Positions 13,441 through 24,325 of a DNA stretch of 64,000 bases are shown here, piece by piece. The DNA is from Talinum fruticosum (lineage: Eukaryota > Streptophyta > Magnoliopsida > Caryophyllales > Talinaceae), in assembly GCA_021018815.1 (NCBI GenBank), contig JAITYX010000041.1, forward strand, positions 1,612,001-1,676,000, written 5' to 3'. The translations under genes and the position numbers were made by a program. The notes beneath the pieces are model-generated. The model was not told where the DNA came from. It saw only the letters and a list, made by a program, of their open reading frames with translations, and searched no databases. How positions within the stretch are numbered: the stretch's first letter is position 1; every line of letters begins with the position of its first letter.

Positions 13441-14367
13441 GCGATGATATGCGGGTTTTAGGTTTTTTATGATTAGTCTAACTCGATCTTTTTTAAAGGG
13501 TTGATCTATTATGTAGGTGGCCTTTGCCCTTTAGTGAGCGATGAAGTCGGTTAGGCTCTCTTTGTCTCCTTGCTTGATTAGCCCTCTAGATCTCGAAGAG
13601 TGACTGGTAAATCATTATTGTAGGAGTATTGATGTATGAACTCCTTGCAAAGATCGTACTAGTTTGTGACCTTCGTGGGTCAACAATATTGTACCACTTT
13701 ATGACGTCTTTGTCAAATCCATGGGAAGATGATATGGTATGTGTCCTCCGGTACATTCTTTAAAGTCATTGCCTCTACAAAGTTCCTCACGTGATGATGA
13801 GGGTTTTCGAACCATGAAATTTGATCTCACGCATGGTGAATTTTCGGGGCAATTTCCCTTTAGCGATCGAAGTGAATCCCTGGGCTAAGTAGTAGTCATT
13901 GAACATCAAAGAGTCATGCAACAACTTCTCTATTCAATGTATTCGTGGATCGGACCGAGACTTCGGCTGAGGCCGAGGTTGAGGGTTTGTTTTCTCTCCA
14001 TCTTTTCTTGCTTCGTTAGCGTTCTCTTATTAAGGATTTGGAGTATAAGATTAAGGGTTTTAGATATTGGCTCAATGTTTTTATCCCGGGCCTCAATCTT
14101 AGCTTCTATTTTTGCAGCACACTCTTTGAACAAAGTCATGATGGGAGTTTGCTTTAGTTCCTCGACCATTTTTGGAGGAGAGTTGCGCTTTATCCGTTGG
14201 CAACGTACGGGTGTTACCAGTGAAGGTGTTAGATGTACTGATTTGGTACGTATTGATGTGGGACATATCGGTGTCGACCATGCCGGTGTTGAAGTAAGCT
14301 TCTTGTTTCCTAATGGTTTCGTGCTAGGATTCCCGATTTGAGTAGGATTTCGTATCCTGTATCCCAA
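13440..14367 (-). pseudogene. Broken gag of the Tat/Ogre-like element
   Basis: Gag is the structural protein of the retrotransposon's cytoplasmic virus-like particle. The first part (14367 down to 13930) is an open frame of 145 codons with a charged stretch, EAKIEARDKNIEP, like the coiled-coil N-terminal half of plant Ty3/gypsy gag. Downstream on the minus strand (about 13900 to 13490) three frames together give the conserved gag core. Pieces such as NFVEAMTLKNVPEDTYHIIF, KWYN-like, and KQGDKES-LTDFIA match the retrotrans_gag domain. At least three frameshifts and several stops interrupt it, so it cannot be translated as one protein. A zinc knuckle and downstream pol are not seen. Confidence 0.75.
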
Positions 14368-14639
14368 AAGAGTAGGTTCTCGAGGATTGGCTCGTGGAAA
14401 ATTTTAGGGAGATGGGGCTTAAATGCTTGACCGGAGAAGACAACGAGACCCTAAGAAAAGAAAACGATATACTCTTACTTTTTACTACACATAAAAATGT
14501 GGACCTACCAAAATGCAAAAAAATGATCCTTAAATGGAAAATGAATGCATTTTTAATTTTGGCTAAGCATGTAAAAATGGATTGACCTAAATAAGAAAGA
14601 AATGAAAAAATGAACTCATTTTAAATGAAGTGAATTTGA

Positions 14640-15275
14640 AATGAATGGACTCGCCTAAAATGAGATGAATTTAATTTTGGCCAATGTAAAAATGGACCCT
14701 TCTAATTGAGATGAATTTAATTTTGGTTAATGCAAATCAAAACTCACCTAATTTGGGATGAATTTAATTTGGCTAAATACAAACAAAGACTAACCTATTT
14801 TGAGATGAGTTAATTTGGCTAAATGCAAACAAAGACTCACCTAATTTGTGATGAATTTTAATTTGGCTAATGCAAATAAAAGACTCTCCTAATTAGATAT
14901 GAATTTAGCTTTGGTTAAATGTAAATAAAAGACTCTCCTAATTTAGAGATGAATTTAACTTTGGCTAAATGCAAATAAAAGATTCTCTTAATTTAGAGAC
15001 GAGTTTGACTTTGGCTAATTGCAAACAAAAGATTCTCTTAATTTGCGATGAATTTTGATGCTTGGACAGAAATGCAAATAAAAGACTCTCCTAATTTAGA
15101 GATGAATGCAAATAAAAGACTCTCCTAATTTAGAGATGAATTTGACTTTAGTTAAATACAAATAAAAGACTCTCCTAATTTAGAAATGAATTTGACTTTG
15201 CCTAAATGCAAATCAAAGACTCTCCTAATTTATAGATGAATTTTGATGATGGAAAAAAATGCAAATATGCTAACA
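14640..15275. repeat. ~50 bp tandem array in the element's leader region
   Basis: Roughly 12 imperfect copies of a 50 bp unit containing 'aaaagactctcctaattt' and 'gatgaatttgactttgg'. Copies toward 15100-15260 are the most regular and those near 14640 the most decayed. It lies between the gag start and the 5' LTR of the minus-strand element. Confidence 0.85.
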
Positions 15276-16015
15276 AACAAAAACCAAAGCCTAAAACCTA
15301 CTTAAGAGAGGAGTAGGTCCACGGTGGGACCCACCTCGATGGATGGAAGGAAACCGGCACCAACTATGTCCAGCAGCTGGTCGACGGTCTAGAAAATGAA
15401 AATGAACAAAACTGGAGACATTTGGACTAACTCAAAATTTAATTGATCGACCTAAAAGGGGGAAGACAATTTTAACTTTTGGCTAAAAAACACATAAAGG
15501 ACGGACTCAAGAAGGTTAATTATTATATTTTATTTTTGCACCCATGTAAGAATTATTTGGTGAACTAACTTGCTAAAGAATTAAGGAAGATGATTAACTA
15601 ACAAAAGCATGCACATTTGTTTCAAGCATGCAAATAAAGAAGGGTACAACCTAGACTGCCAAAGTTCTATGGTCAAAAAGAATAATTCTAGGTCGAATAC
15701 ATGGTAGCTCAAAGTGTGAAAATTTCGTCCCCTATGAAATGCATAATGGGACTTGGATAATTAGTGTCACTCAATCAAGAATCGAGTAAAAAGTGTGATA
15801 TGAGTGGAGTAACCACCTCCCAGTGTTAAGCCTAGGTGGGCCCACCGAGGTGATGATTCAATCTCTCCAAAAAAGTTAACTTAAGGGTAAAGCCTAAAGG
15901 TTGAAATTAAAAGTAACTAAAGTCCGAGGCTTCTTAAATGCAATATGTCTAATGTAAAATACAATAAGAAAACTCATAATTTAAATTTTTATGTCTCACC
16001 CTTTTAATAAGTGAT

Positions 16016-16035
16016 GTCCCCAAGTGGAGTGGCCA
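16016..16035 (-). other. Primer-binding site of the Tat/Ogre-like element
   Basis: Read on the minus strand, two bases inside the 5' LTR, the sequence is TGGCCACTCCACTTGGGGAC. It resembles the TGGCGACTCCACTGGGGA type of primer site that I recall from Ogre-like elements. It is not the initiator-methionine site used by the copia elements further along. Confidence 0.5.
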
Positions 16036-16037
16036 CT

Positions 16038-17675
16038 TGTAGGAATTAGTAGGCCCTGTCCCCTCACGGGCCAGCGGAACGAGTTTCCCCACGAATGTCA
16101 ACTCTCGTTTATTTTATTAAGATTATTTTGAATCGATTTTTTAAATTTGTTTTGGAAAGTGGAGTTCCCCTCTTATTAATATTATTTCTTTTGGAATATG
16201 ATTTTAAACGAGTTTAGGTGAAAGTGTAATTGACAATTTTTATATTAGAAAACTCTTGGACCAAACAGATAAATCTGGTTGGCCCTAGAGTTGAGCCCGA
16301 ATGCAAGCTGGCACTGGCGTTAACCTACGTCAATCGATAACCGGCGTCGGCTATAGGGTTGTAACTAAGGACTCGGTCTCAGCCCTATAGTTTCAATTGT
16401 CAAAATGAAACCCAATTTTAGCATCCGAAATGTCGAGAAACAAAAAAGGAGGAATAAAGAAAAATAAGAAGTCACCGATCGGTTTTAAAGAATAAAAACT
16501 AACAAAAATAAAGAAAAATACTATTCCAATCTTAGTATGGAAAGACTAAAGTTAAAAGAGGTTTGAAAGAGACTCCATCGGTTAGAAACCGAGAATGCGG
16601 TGTTCGAGGGTGAAGGCACGAAACAAAGAGGGATGCTTTCCATTCCGCCGGTGAACGAGATGACCTTTACTAATCGAAATCATGAGTTAAAAAATTGTGT
16701 TTAATATTCAAGCAAACAACATGCCATAGAAAAAAATTAAAATAGACAAAGCATGCTAGCGGGAAAGCCATGAATAAGCAAATAGCCAAGCGATAAAGAA
16801 AGGAGTAAAGAAAACAAAAAGAAAATTAAAAGTTACATCAAGCAGTGAGGAATTGAAAGCGATTACGTCTTCCTAACCATAATATGGAAAGCAATAAAAA
16901 CATAAATTAAAAGAACCATAAAAAGCAGCTTGAAAATAAATTTGGCGCCCTCAGATTGTCCCACTTGCCGATCTTGGATCATTAACGGATTACGGCAATG
17001 TATAACGACATGGCAGCGAGCTAAAATGGGTGGCAAAAAGGCCTTTTGTGAAGTTGGAGAAAGGGAAAAGTAAGTGACAATAGGTGAAATGGAGAAAGTA
17101 GAGAGTGGGAGAGAAATGAAAGGACGAATTTTCAGCTTTGGGGGTTGCTAGTTGAAAATGGTGCGAGTAAAAAATTAGGGAATCCCTCTATTTATAGGAA
17201 TTTTTAGGTTAAAAATTAATCTTAAAAGTCAGTTTGGCTGTCGGAGTTGGCGAAGAGATAAAGGAAAAACACCGGATATTCTCCTCGACCAAATGACGCC
17301 ACTTGGAGAGTCCGAAACGCGGGCCGGTTTAAACAACGTCGTATGGATGCTTTGGGTAGCATGCCATCCTTGGTCGCTAAGAATGAAACAAAATGCTGCG
17401 TTTTTAGCATCTTAGAGTAATATGGCTCAGGTTTGGATTTCCTGGTTGGTAGCCCAAATCCGGCTTGGTTTGGCCAAAGAAATTTGGTTTGTGGGTGGGC
17501 CCTAATAAAAAAGGCTGATTTTTATGGTGCTAGTGGGTTTTTGTGGTTTATTGGCTTTTGTAATGTCGATTAGAATCCGATCATGATTTAAATTCATAAA
17601 TGTGACTGAGATTTCATCATCGGACTAACAAAAATAAATAAATAGAATTGGGACGATAAGTTTTAGATGTATACA
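16038..17675 (-). repeat. 5' LTR of the Tat/Ogre-like element
   Basis: Begins TGTAGGAATTAG and ends GATGTATACA directly before the CTAAT duplication. It aligns end to end with 9853-11579. Confidence 0.8.
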
Positions 17676-17680
17676 CTAAT

Positions 17681-18900
17681 ATTCAAAGAATTAGTGTAGT
17701 CTTTTAATTGTGAGCACTCAAGGATTTATTTGCGTTCAATTATTAAATGGATTAAAATGCTCATAAGTTGTTTTGAGGACTTTTTTGCATATGAGTTTTA
17801 GCTTTAATCATCCGAGTAAATAGTACTTTTTCCCTTAATTGCTCTCTAACAACTAATATTATTTGTGTATAAATACTCATAGTTGGTGGCAGATTGATTG
17901 TAAGAGAGCAAATACACTTTCGGATACTAGTTTAATTTGCAAAGAAAAATATATTTTACCTAAATCTCCTCATTATTTTTCTTCATTTTTCCAAATCTCT
18001 ATTACGACATTCTGTTCATAGAATACTAATATTTGTGGTGCTTTTTATCCCAATATATATATATATATATATATGGTGTCAAACTTTATATGATTATATT
18101 GCTTGAATTTATCTTGTGCTACTGTAGTATGAAATGCTCTACTGAAATGCATTAATTAAAAATTTAATTAAATTTATTGGAAGAAGTTTTTTTAAAGGAA
18201 AACAAAAGAAGAAGTTACATATAACTTTATAGAGTTATGTTATAATTATGTAAATGGTATGTCTACTTTCTTACAAATATATTGACAGCACCCAAATCGT
18301 AAGACTATAATTTATAACTTTTTATAGTTTTTGTCTAAAGTTCTTGCATAATAATATAGATATTAACATTACCCGATTATCCGTGTAATTTCGTTCCGGT
18401 TTCGGGGTTTAATCTATGTAGCTTCAACATCTCTCGGGGCAACGTAATTTAAAAAAAGAATAGCCTATTCTTCCGTATCTCACTAAATATAGATGAATAG
18501 AAAAGGAAGAATAAAAAAAAGTTATATCAAGTTAGAACCTCATTCTCTCCCATTTCCCGATGTTAGCGATGTACAGTAGCCAAATAGGATCATTTTCGTT
18601 GTTCCCATTTCACTCGCCGCTATTACGGGAATCGTTTTTGCTTTCTTTTCCTCTAGCTACTAAGATGTTTTAGTTCGCCAAATATTTTATAAGCTTATAT
18701 GTTTAGTTATTTTTCTATGATTTTTACCTAAAAACAAACACTTTAGTAATACTTGTTCATGCGCGCCCGTGTGCGTGTATGTTTGTGTGTGTCTTTAAGA
18801 GATTAGAAAACCATTAAGACAAATTACTATTTATTGAAATTTAATATCTCTCTGTTCAAAAATTAAAAAACATAGAAATTTAACAAAAGAAGGGGAAAGC
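17681..18900. other. Intergenic stretch, no gene seen
   Basis: AT-rich DNA with a TA microsatellite at about 18051-18074. It holds no recognisable gene or element end. Confidence 0.6.
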
Positions 18901-18939
18901 TTAACTTAAAAGAGGAGTAATAATTGAATGCCTTAAATT

Positions 18940-20185
18940 TGGTGAAAATTATAAAAGAAACGTTATAAAAGGAATTTATGTTTTTGAGCTTCAAGGACAG
19001 TTGTACCATTATATTTCATATTTGACACCCAAGAATGGTGGACCACCAAAGTATCTATAGTTGTACTTGTATGATGCAGAAAATGAAATTGAAAATTGAG
19101 CAGGAGTGTATAAGGAATTTAGAGTAGATAGCTAAGTTAATATACATTATTGAGGAAAATCCGTGCACAAATTTTTTCAGATCACTTCAGTCTTTTGTAA
19201 TAGAAGATAACACACAAATTTTCATTAATAAAGATTTTGTGCTTGATCAAAGAACATTAATAATGAAGTTGTTGGTATTTGGGTTGATGGAACACCAATG
19301 CAATAAAAAAGACCAACATATCCTTGTATATAGCAAGTCAAAAAAACCTTATATGATAAAACATTACTATTGGTGTTATGATCCATTCTAATATGCACTT
19401 ATCTTTCCTTTGGGAGATTGTGGTTGGCACTCAAGACTGAAAAGAATCAACAATAACATTGGGTTCATCCCAACTTCAAGAGATAAAGAAAATGCAGGTT
19501 ATGCACATGAGCGTTTCCTATTCTCCAGGTGATTAACTATTAAAATCTTTTAATAACATTTGACAATTTTCAGACCTTCAATTAAAAAAAGTTGTGCCAT
19601 CAACTAAACTATTTGTTAAGTTCTAAAATTTATTCATTTTATTTCCTACATATCAGCTATCACAAATATTTATCCTAACAGAAAAATTGCTATATTTCGG
19701 ATCAAACAAAGTTCTCAAGCATGTAGAGAAAAGAGAGTGTGATGTCGCCAATATTATGCTTACAAGCTGCAGATAAGGTTAGAAGACTATAATTACTTAC
19801 TTAGAATGGGTAGCTTATTCCAACAGTATACAATTGACATGCACGTAAAGTTGGAGAATACACGATTAGACTTTCTAAGGAAAAATCATAATGCAATTAG
19901 GGCGGAGTTATACCAAGGTATTCTAAATAGTATAAACCAGGGAGAAACATATGGAAAAAATATTGGCCATCATATAATCCTCCCCTATGTTTGTAGGGGT
20001 CCTTGTGACAAGAAGCGACGTTTTTAAATGCCTTAGCCTCGGTGCAAAAATATGGGAAACTTGATCTCTTCCTCACAATGACATGCAATCCAAATTGACC
20101 CGAAATCAAAGAACAATTAGCACATGGTGAAAAAGTAGAAAACATGCCATATTTGGTGACAAGAGTCTTTCAGCAAAGCTTGTTC
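18940..20185 (+). pseudogene. Decayed Helitron replicase-helicase (RepHel), N-terminal part
   Basis: RepHel is the rolling-circle transposase of Helitrons. Several frames carry typical pieces of the Helitron_like_N domain, in order: GQLYHYISYL and LYLYDAENEIEN (about 19000-19100), a WVDG-type piece (about 19280), HYYWCYD-type and FGDCGWH-type pieces (about 19360-19430), and CRQYYAYKLQIR (about 19745-19790). The best open piece is 19806-20027 (QQYTIDMHVKLENTRLDFLR ... LYQGILNSI). After a frameshift, LFLTMTCNPN follows at 20070-20095, a signature just before the Rep catalytic region. A plausible intron (GT at 19529, AG at 19681) separates two pieces. The Rep catalytic motif and the helicase are missing; sequence similarity ends where the CACTA-like segment begins. 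Confidence 0.8.
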
Positions 20186-20189
20186 ATTT

Positions 20190-21590
20190 ATCCAAACCAT
20201 TGACTACGGTTCCTCTACAGAACAATAGTTAAAAGAAAGTTTAATTGACCTGATTTTATAAGCTAACCCAAAATGACCTGAATAGTCCAGTTCCAATTTT
20301 TTTGCCAATGTCTCATTTTTAAGGTTTTTTTTCCAAGCATATAAGTTAAGGCTCTTGTTATTATTTCCACCACCTTTTTTTTCCTCTTTTATCTTCCCAG
20401 GGAAAATGTTATGACATTCTCCCGAGTGACTTTGATGCCTCAAGTGGATCACTACCTACAGGGAAAACACAAATCTCTACCTACAAAGAAAAGTAGATTG
20501 CCTCCTAAAGAGAAAACCGGAGTCGATAAGACGGCAAAAGATACATCCACCACTTCATGCACTCCCTTTCGCAATAGAAACTTATCCGTTGAGAAGAATG
20601 AAGATGGAAAAAGGTATTTAGCGAGTGCTTGAATATTTTGATGGAGATTCAATGAGAGTTCGATAGACAAGTGCGAGCTAGCTTTGATGTATTTAGATGC
20701 TTTTATATACTTAGATGTTTCTTTTTTGGCCTCCATTCATCTCATTTGTATTTAGATGAGTTATTTAGATGCTTTGATGTATTTAGTTGTTTTGATGTAT
20801 TCACGTATGTTTTAATATGTCCAATGCACTTCGGTTGTGGAGGAGCAAGCCTTGACAAGGCATGTGCGAAATAGAAGAAGTGAAAAGATGACCCTAAATG
20901 CTTGAAGAAGATTTAGTTACCAGAGGCTTAATCCTTCTTCTTTTTATTGAGATTCAACATGAGTTCGATAGACAAGTATATTCTTGTATCTACCGACAAA
21001 GTTATTGTTTGTGTCAAAGTTATGCACGAGATAAAAATTTGTCGATAGGAAGCATTCTAGAAAATACAAGCCTACACTTGTCTAGCTTGTCTCCTCGCGT
21101 TAAATCTCCTCAAAAGAGATGATTAAAAAATGATTAAGCTTCGGTAATAAATTTTCTTCAAGCATTCGAGACCAACTTCACTTTTCTATTTCGCATACAC
21201 CTTGTCAAGGCTTGTTCCTCCACGACCGAAGTGCACTAGACCTATTACTACGGTTCCTATAAAGAACCGTAGCAATAGGCCAAGTCATCCCAAAAAGACT
21301 CGGAGAGGTTGCAAATTTTTTGGGAACACTTGGACCTATTACTATGGTTCTTATGCATAAGCTGTAGTATAAAGTGATACCTATTACTACGGTTTTGTCT
21401 AAGAACTGTAATAGTAGGTTCAACCTTGATTTTTTACTATGGTTCTATCCCGGAACCTTAGTTATAAGTTAGTTTCTTTTTCCAGATTTTATCAAAAATG
21501 CCACTTGCCTCATTATTTTTACTATGATTTTCTTCACAACCGTTGTAAAAAGGACCATAGTTAAAAGTCATTTTTGTAGTAGTAAGTAAT
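20190..21590. mobile_element. CACTA-type (En/Spm-like) fragment
   Basis: The right end reads ...CATTTTTGTAGTAGT on the + strand, the reverse complement of the ACTACTACAAAAATG type of CACTA terminus (CACTA itself has lost its outermost base). Inside it, 21240-21580 holds five short inverted-repeat units built on TTACTACGGTTC / GAACCGTAGTAA, as expected of CACTA subterminal repeats. A single similar unit lies at 20200-20240, near the left end, but no CACTA terminus was found there. No transposase frame is recognisable, so this is a truncated or non-autonomous copy. Confidence 0.6.
20820..21240. repeat. Inverted repeat pair inside the CACTA-like segment
   Basis: About 60 bases at 20820-20885 (words 'tgcacttcggt', 'caagccttgacaagg', 'gcgaaatagaa') recur as the reverse complement at 21180-21239 with only a few mismatches. 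The arms enclose about 300 bases without recognisable genes. Confidence 0.85.
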
Positions 21591-21950
21591 CACATTGTTA
21601 TGATATGTTCAAATTCTAGATTAGTCGAGTAAGATCCAGTGAGATACTTTTATAAAAACGATCCAACAATAAACACATATATTTAAAGGAGTTTGGTGCT
21701 AACAAAGTATGATAGAATGTTTCAACTCCAAAATATGGTAGGAGAAAATGATGAGTTGGCAAGCTATTTTATAGGTTTACATGATTAAGAAATTTTTTTT
21801 GGTAAGTAAATCAAAATTTACATTCTTCCTCCTAATAATTATCTTTAGATTATGAAGCCTCCATATGTATTCTAAGGCTAATGCCTATAATTTTATAAGA
21901 AATATATATTTAATATTTATAACAATATATCAATTATTTAAATAATAGCA
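21591..21950. other. AT-rich stretch, no gene seen
   Basis: It lies between the CACTA-like segment and the candidate Helitron 3' end. It may be remaining Helitron sequence, but I recognise no helicase motif. Confidence 0.4.
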
Positions 21951-21954
21951 CATA

Positions 21955-21985
21955 CCCGTGAGAAGTACGGGATTTTCACACTAGT
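21955..21985 (+). other. Candidate Helitron 3' terminus (hairpin plus CTAGT)
   Basis: A hairpin with CCCGT (21955-21959) and ACGGG (21967-21971) is followed after nine bases by CTAGT (21981-21985). A short GC-rich hairpin about ten bases before CTRR, with T as the next base, is the diagnostic 3' end of Helitrons. It lies downstream of, and in the same orientation as, the RepHel remains. Confidence 0.65.
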
Positions 21986-22470
21986 ATATATATTATAAAT
22001 TGGGTAGAAATAATATATGATTGATATGTAGAGTGCTTATGTGACATTGTAATAATGTAAGATAGTTATATAACATGTTTGGATGGTTCATGTATTTATT
22101 TAAATTAAAAATTAATTATCTTTTTTATAAAATTTCATATCATCGTATGTTTAATATGTTGGACGTGTATATTTCTAAAACTAATTTATTTTAACTTTGT
22201 GAACAATATCAAGTGATATTATGAATTTAGATAAAATATTATCTTCAAATTGTGGATAATCTTTTCTTTCAAAAGAAATTGGGATTTTAAATTTTAAAAC
22301 TACAAAAGGAGATATAAAGAAATATTTTTATTTTAATTATTAAAAAAATATCCATTTATTAATTTATTTTTAGTTTTATTGTTATAAATTAATATAAAAA
22401 ATAACTAATTATAAAAATAAAATTAATTAATGTCCTTATACAACAAGAAATATAACTCTTGTAAGTTGAC
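21986..22470. other. AT-rich stretch, no gene seen
   Basis: Very AT-rich DNA between the Helitron end and the LINE remnant. It holds no recognisable feature. Confidence 0.6.
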
Positions 22471-22473
22471 AAT

Positions 22474-22992
22474 ATGAAGTTAATTACTCCTTATTGGATG
22501 ATAATTAAACTAGTTGATAATCATATGCACAGGAAATCCAAATGGAAACCACTGGAAAATACAAAATGCAACTTGTGTGATCAAGAGGAAACAATAGAAC
22601 ATCTATTTTTGCAATGTAAATATACAAAGGAAATCTTAGAAGATATGGAGATACAAGACTGTGAAACAGATTGGAGAATGGTGTGGAATGAATGTCTTGC
22701 AAGGAAAAAGATTCTCCATACACAATTAGCAGTTGTAGCACCTCTTATGGTTGCAATATGTTACCACATCTGGTAGGAAAGGAATGCTAGATTATTCTAA
22801 GAGAGGAGCAGAACAAAAGAGCGAGATAGTAAAGGACATACGTTGGATAGTTAGACATCAATTACTTACAAGGAAAAGGGTATGGAAAGAATGGATAGAA
22901 AGGTTGTACTTGAGGCCTCCACTGGGTATGCCTAGTAAATTTTGTATTATAAATATTTGACATGTTTAATGGTGAAAGCTTATCCTCTTTCC
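22474..22992 (+). pseudogene. 5'-truncated LINE (L1-type), reverse transcriptase zinc-binding region
   Basis: A 100-codon frame (22474-22776) holds the zf-RVT pattern found at the C-terminus of plant L1-type LINE ORF2 proteins: CNLCDQEETIEHLFLQC, with C-x2-C and H-x4-C spacing. This is followed by a hydrophobic stretch ending in CYHIW. A stop then interrupts the frame, which continues with ERNARLF, the usual next motif (W-ERN-R-F). The frame decays toward 22950. A poly(A) run begins at 22994, so the 3' end is original. The endonuclease and reverse transcriptase are absent, consistent with 5' truncation at insertion. No convincing target duplication was found. Confidence 0.8.
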
Positions 22993-22993
22993 C

Positions 22994-23008
22994 AAAAAAA
23001 AAAAAAAA
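22994..23008 (+). other. Poly(A) tail of the LINE
   Basis: Fifteen A residues directly after the LINE 3' untranslated region. Confidence 0.75.
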
Positions 23009-23012
23009 TACA

Positions 23013-23083
23013 GCCTATATGAGATTCGAACACATATCATTTGTGCCATTGCACAAATGCTCTCCGTATTGAGCTAATATGCT
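23013..23083 (-). other. tRNA-like sequence (pseudogene or SINE head)
   Basis: Read on the minus strand there is an A-box-like TAGCTCAATACGGAGAGC (23059-23076), which can form a D-arm (GCTC/GAGC). It is followed by a stem that could be an anticodon arm, and a B-box-like GTGTTCGAATC (23023-23033) at tRNA-like spacing. The acceptor stem pairs poorly and the anticodon loop is irregular, so it is probably not a working tRNA. Confidence 0.4.
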
Positions 23084-23089
23084 TTCGTT

Positions 23090-24320
23090 TGCTAGAAGTA
23101 TGTATGGAACAACTTGTGGTAAGACTTCTATACTGATGATATCATGTCACTTGTTTAGGTATTACAATCATTCCCATTATCTAATATGGCTATTTCATTG
23201 GCACGTAAATTGTTTCTCGCAAACTCTAACTTTTCTTGTGTTTTTATAGCATGGAGTTTGCTTTTGTGTATTTCCATGTAGAAAGAACATCCTAAAAAAT
23301 CTACATGTGAAATGCAACTTCTAAATGTAAGAAGGCAGAGATTGGACAAGTTATTTATAAGGATTCTTTTATCACGAAAAAGGACAACCTTGATTTATGT
23401 GTCAACATTTTTACAAATACAAGCACATCATAGCCGAAACTTGGTCCGATACAACAATAATTATAACAGATGAGAGTCATTAGTCTCATGAATTGAAGTC
23501 ACAGTTGAATCATCCTTTACGAGTTTGGTTGTTTATGGTGTAGGAGACACAAGACTTCTTTTTTAATTAAATAGGATCCAAAAGAAGTGCACAATATGGA
23601 GGCGGAATTGGTTCTAAATCTGTTTTTAAATTTTCTACCTTTATCGGGTTATGTCAATATTAATTGTCGTCTCCCCAATTATGAGCATTGTTGATTTTGT
23701 CATTCTTATGTCTCTACAATCTTAACGGAGTTTTTATGTTGGTTGTGTTCCAGTTTGTTATGTCATTTTGCTTTGTTTTATATGAGGAACAAAGTAAGGT
23801 TCACTTACGTCCATGTCAATTAGTTTAATTAGTAAAGTTTCTGAGAATTTTGTCTAAGATCTTAATTCAATAGGATCTTTTAAATGACATCCGATGCTTC
23901 AAGCGTAATTTTTAATAACGAAGAACATCTCATCCACAAAATCTACACAAGCTTAACATATCTATACAATAGATCTATAAATCTCTTTCCCATGTTATAC
24001 TATCAAAATATTTGGAATAAATTGAGATGTTATTTTGACATTTAAGATTATTATATAAGAATTTATTTGAAATTACATTGTAATTTGTAAATACCGGCGA
24101 CTAATGTTTAATGATTCTTTTTGAAAGGATAAGTGCAACAACTAATCGGTAGCCCTTCTTTCAAGGGTTCTACCCAAGTTATCCTTCATAAGAATGGAGA
24201 AAAAAAGAAGAAGGAATAGACATTCAAAGTGAAGAAGAAGAAATACAAAGACCATATTTGGCCACCCAGTTAGCGACCTCTATTTCCTTTTTTGAACGTA
24301 TGACTAATAAAAATTTAGTT
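23090..24320. other. Intergenic stretch, no gene seen
   Basis: 1.2 kb without recognisable coding sequence. Its right end carries GCATA, the outer target duplication of the Sirevirus-like element. Confidence 0.55.
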
Positions 24321-24325
24321 GCATA

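Larger units (their letters stand above)
9853..17675 (-). mobile_element. Non-autonomous Tat/Ogre-like LTR retrotransposon
   Basis: Two direct repeats of about 1.7 kb (9853-11579 and 16038-17675) enclose 4.46 kb. The element is flanked by identical 5 bp target duplications, CTAAT at 9848-9852 and 17676-17680. Coding remains, primer-binding site and polypurine tract all show transcription on the minus strand, so 16038-17675 is the 5' LTR. The interior holds, in transcription order, a leader with a 50 bp tandem array, a broken gag, and a 43 bp tandem array before the 3' LTR. No protease, reverse transcriptase, RNase H or integrase is visible. Long LTRs, this gag type, a TGG-CACTCCACT-type primer site and repeats next to the 3' LTR fit the Tat/Ogre group of Ty3/gypsy elements; that lineage call is inference. 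Confidence 0.8.

Noticed and set aside
13916..14341. 141-codon + frame
   Set aside because: It is the antisense shadow of the minus-strand gag remnant.
14640..15275. Regular repeats resembling a CRISPR array
   Set aside because: The units abut without unique spacers, drift gradually in sequence, and lie in the leader of a plant retrotransposon.
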